A DNA stretch of 64,000 nucleotides from Paramacrobiotus metropolitanus (Eukaryota > Tardigrada > Eutardigrada > Parachela > Macrobiotidae): assembly GCF_019649055.1 (NCBI RefSeq), contig NW_026570248.1, positions 1,240,001 through 1,304,000 on the forward strand. Reading direction: 5' to 3'. The translations under genes were made by a program, and so were the position numbers. This document shows positions 62,616 through 64,000 of the stretch, in pieces. Position 1 is the stretch's first letter. Each line of letters opens with the position of its first letter. A model generated the notes under the pieces. The model saw nothing but the letters and a program-made list of their open reading frames with translations. It ran no database searches and was not told where the DNA came from.

Positions 62616-64000
62616 CGGAAAAACAGGGAACCATTTTGGATACCGCAAGACCATTGAAGCAGCCAAACTCCGGTACTACTGGGACTGCATGAGTTGCGAC
62701 ATACACGACTACATCGACCGATGTCAGACGTGCATTTTCGGCAAAGTACCGCGGCGAGCTACCTACGGTATGCTGCAGCCGACTGAAGCTGTTGCGCCAT
62801 GGTATCGCGTCTTCGCCGACTTCAAAGGACCTCTACCGGTAACACAAACAAAGAAATACCGGTACATTGCTGTGGTGGTCGATCAAATGACGAAGTTCAC
62901 CATAGCTCGGCCGACCAAGACAAACTCGGCCAAGGAATTTGAGAAGTTCTTTGTCGAAGAAGTCGTACTAAAGTACGGCATGCCACATACAATGCACTCC
63001 GACCGGGGCACGCATTTCACGGCAAAATCTTTCGCCAAAGTGGCGAAAATCTTCGGCATTGAGCAGACCTTCGGATCCGCTTATCATCCGGAGGGCCAAG
63101 GCCAAGTCGAACGCCAGATGCAAACCATCTGGGACGGAATTCGAAACTTTGGCGGCGCCGGCGATGAACATCGTTGGCACCGGGCCCTACCGTACGTGAT
63201 CTCCGGCATGAACCGTGCCGTTCACGCAACCACTGGATTCTCGCCATACCACATGCTGTTTGGACGAGAAATGACGATACCGCAAGACGTCCTCGCTGGG
63301 ACCAACGTCCCAGAAACTTTTACGACTAACGAACGTTACGTCAAGAGGATGCAGCAGCGCCTGAACCGGGCGCATGAAATTGCCAAAACGCGGATCGAAG
63401 AAGGGTTCCTAAGGGATGCGGCCATCTACAACAAAAAGAAGTCGCAGGCCGAGTTCAAGAAACGGGACTTGGTCACCCTAAAGAACATGGTGGACGACCC
63501 GACCAATCCAAACAAGTTCGAAGGCGTCTACACCATCATCGGCATACCTAAGCCGAATACTTACTGGATCCGAGAGCGGGACACCGGTGTAGAACACACC
63601 GTATGTGTCGATCGCCTTAAGCCGTACCTTAACCCGGACGGCCCGAGTCGCAGAATAACACGCTCATCCAAGAAGAAGAGCGGCGACGCAGAACCTGAAC
63701 CCACAGAGTCGGAAAGGTGCAACAACAAGGCAGAGCCAGGACAAGATGTAGAGCTCCCACATGCCCAGAGCAAACTTGAGACGCTGCTCAAAAAGCAGAA
63801 GCCCGGAAAGGGCCCGTCCAAGAAACTTGTGGCGGAGCAGCAAAAGACTTTGCGAATCCCCGGCTATGGCCCACCTGACCCAAAGACATCAGACCCAGAG
63901 CCACCAGTAAAGCGTGGCCCAGGCCGACCTCGAAAGGCCAAACCGGATTTCGAGACACCGGCGCTTCAAAAACTCCAAAACCAGCCATTGGCCGCTATTG
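62521..64000 (+). CDS. Integrase with C-terminal AT-hook, open at right edge
   Basis: One frame is open from before 62521 to the window end (over 470 codons). The N-terminal HHCC zinc domain has SLHDGKTGNHFGYRKT and the CX2C pair DRCQTC. The catalytic core has Asp in ADFKGPLP (62818-62820), Asp in MHSDRGTHF (63001-63003) and Glu in GQVERQM (63109-63111), exactly 35 residues after the second Asp (DD35E). The C-terminal module ends in VDRLKPYL, like the GPY/F domain. A charged tail follows, carrying KRGPGRPRK (63910-63936), a consensus AT-hook that binds the minor groove of AT-rich DNA. No chromodomain is seen so far. This is the only long undamaged part of pol, so the integrase may still be functional. 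Confidence 0.85.
   Translation, partial: MCSTDSPTSMRNSKGGSLSSVHAENIIQSLHDGKTGNHFGYRKTIEAAKLRYYWDCMSCDIHDYIDRCQTCIFGKVPRRATYGMLQPTEAVAPWYRVFADFKGPLPVTQTKKYRYIAVVVDQMTKFTIARPTKTNSAKEFEKFFVEEVVLKYGMPHTMHSDRGTHFTAKSFAKVAKIFGIEQTFGSAYHPEGQGQVERQMQTIWDGIRNFGGAGDEHRWHRALPYVISGMNRAVHATTGFSPYHMLFGREMTIPQDVLAGTNVPETFTTNERYVKRMQQRLNRAHEIAKTRIEEGFLRDAAIYNKKKSQAEFKKRDLVTLKNMVDDPTNPNKFEGVYTIIGIPKPNTYWIRERDTGVEHTVCVDRLKPYLNPDGPSRRITRSSKKKSGDAEPEPTESERCNNKAEPGQDVELPHAQSKLETLLKKQKPGKGPSKKLVAEQQKTLRIPGYGPPDPKTSDPEPPVKRGPGRPRKAKPDFETPALQKLQNQPLAAI

Overview
The window is eukaryotic, from an animal. Genes are split by many short introns (mostly 50-300 nt, GT-AG) and encode typical animal proteins. A divergent secreted helical-cysteine (DUF19-like) gene and an RTE/CR1-type LINE tail fit a small invertebrate, perhaps an ecdysozoan, but the species cannot be fixed from the sequence. 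Exon structures below were built by hand from reading frame, splice consensus and protein-family similarity.

Left third (1-17.3 kb), the gene-dense part. It starts with the 3' end of a nitrobindin/THAP4-type heme-binding protein (+), tail-to-tail with a complete 17-exon bifunctional lysine-ketoglutarate reductase/saccharopine dehydrogenase gene (AASS, -). Then come PIN1 (-), a foldback element carrying a TAGTAGCACCTA array next to a 5S-rRNA-like segment, the BORC subunit KXD1 (-), the mitochondrial S-adenosylmethionine carrier SLC25A26 (+) and a small SR-rich protein (-). All frames here are intact.

Middle (17.3-41 kb), gene-poor and AT-rich. The one well supported gene is a secreted, Cys-rich, DUF19-like protein with a hydrophobic C-terminus (19.2-22.4 kb, -); a second half-domain of the same type may lie at 38.3 kb. 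The rest holds a 0.43-kb palindrome, a LINE 3' remnant, a 275-bp TIR element and a few weak coding candidates.

Right part (41-64 kb). The V-ATPase subunit e gene (-) and MRE11 (+) are head to head and intact. They are followed by a locus on the minus strand where CTNNBL1-like N-terminal exons lie directly upstream of exons for a Utp12 (WDR43-like) domain. Next is a LANCL (LanC-like) gene whose exons and splice sites are recognisable but whose frame is broken several times. From 52096 to the right edge lies a Ty3/gypsy-class LTR retroelement: 5' LTR, PBS, a 1-kb leader with a tandem duplication, a 797-residue ORF1, a capsid/zinc-knuckle ORF in another frame, and protease, RT, RNase H and integrase spread over several frames. 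Its 3' LTR is outside the window.

The most unusual item is ORF1 of this element. It has a retrovirus-style N-terminal myristoylation signal, a long coiled coil and a PPxY late-domain motif, followed in another frame by a capsid/CCHC region; the integrase tail carries an AT-hook. Frame breaks in both the LANCL gene and pol are nearly all indels with few nonsense codons, while genes left of 46 kb are clean. That contrast points either to recent decay or to uncorrected consensus errors in this part of the assembly.
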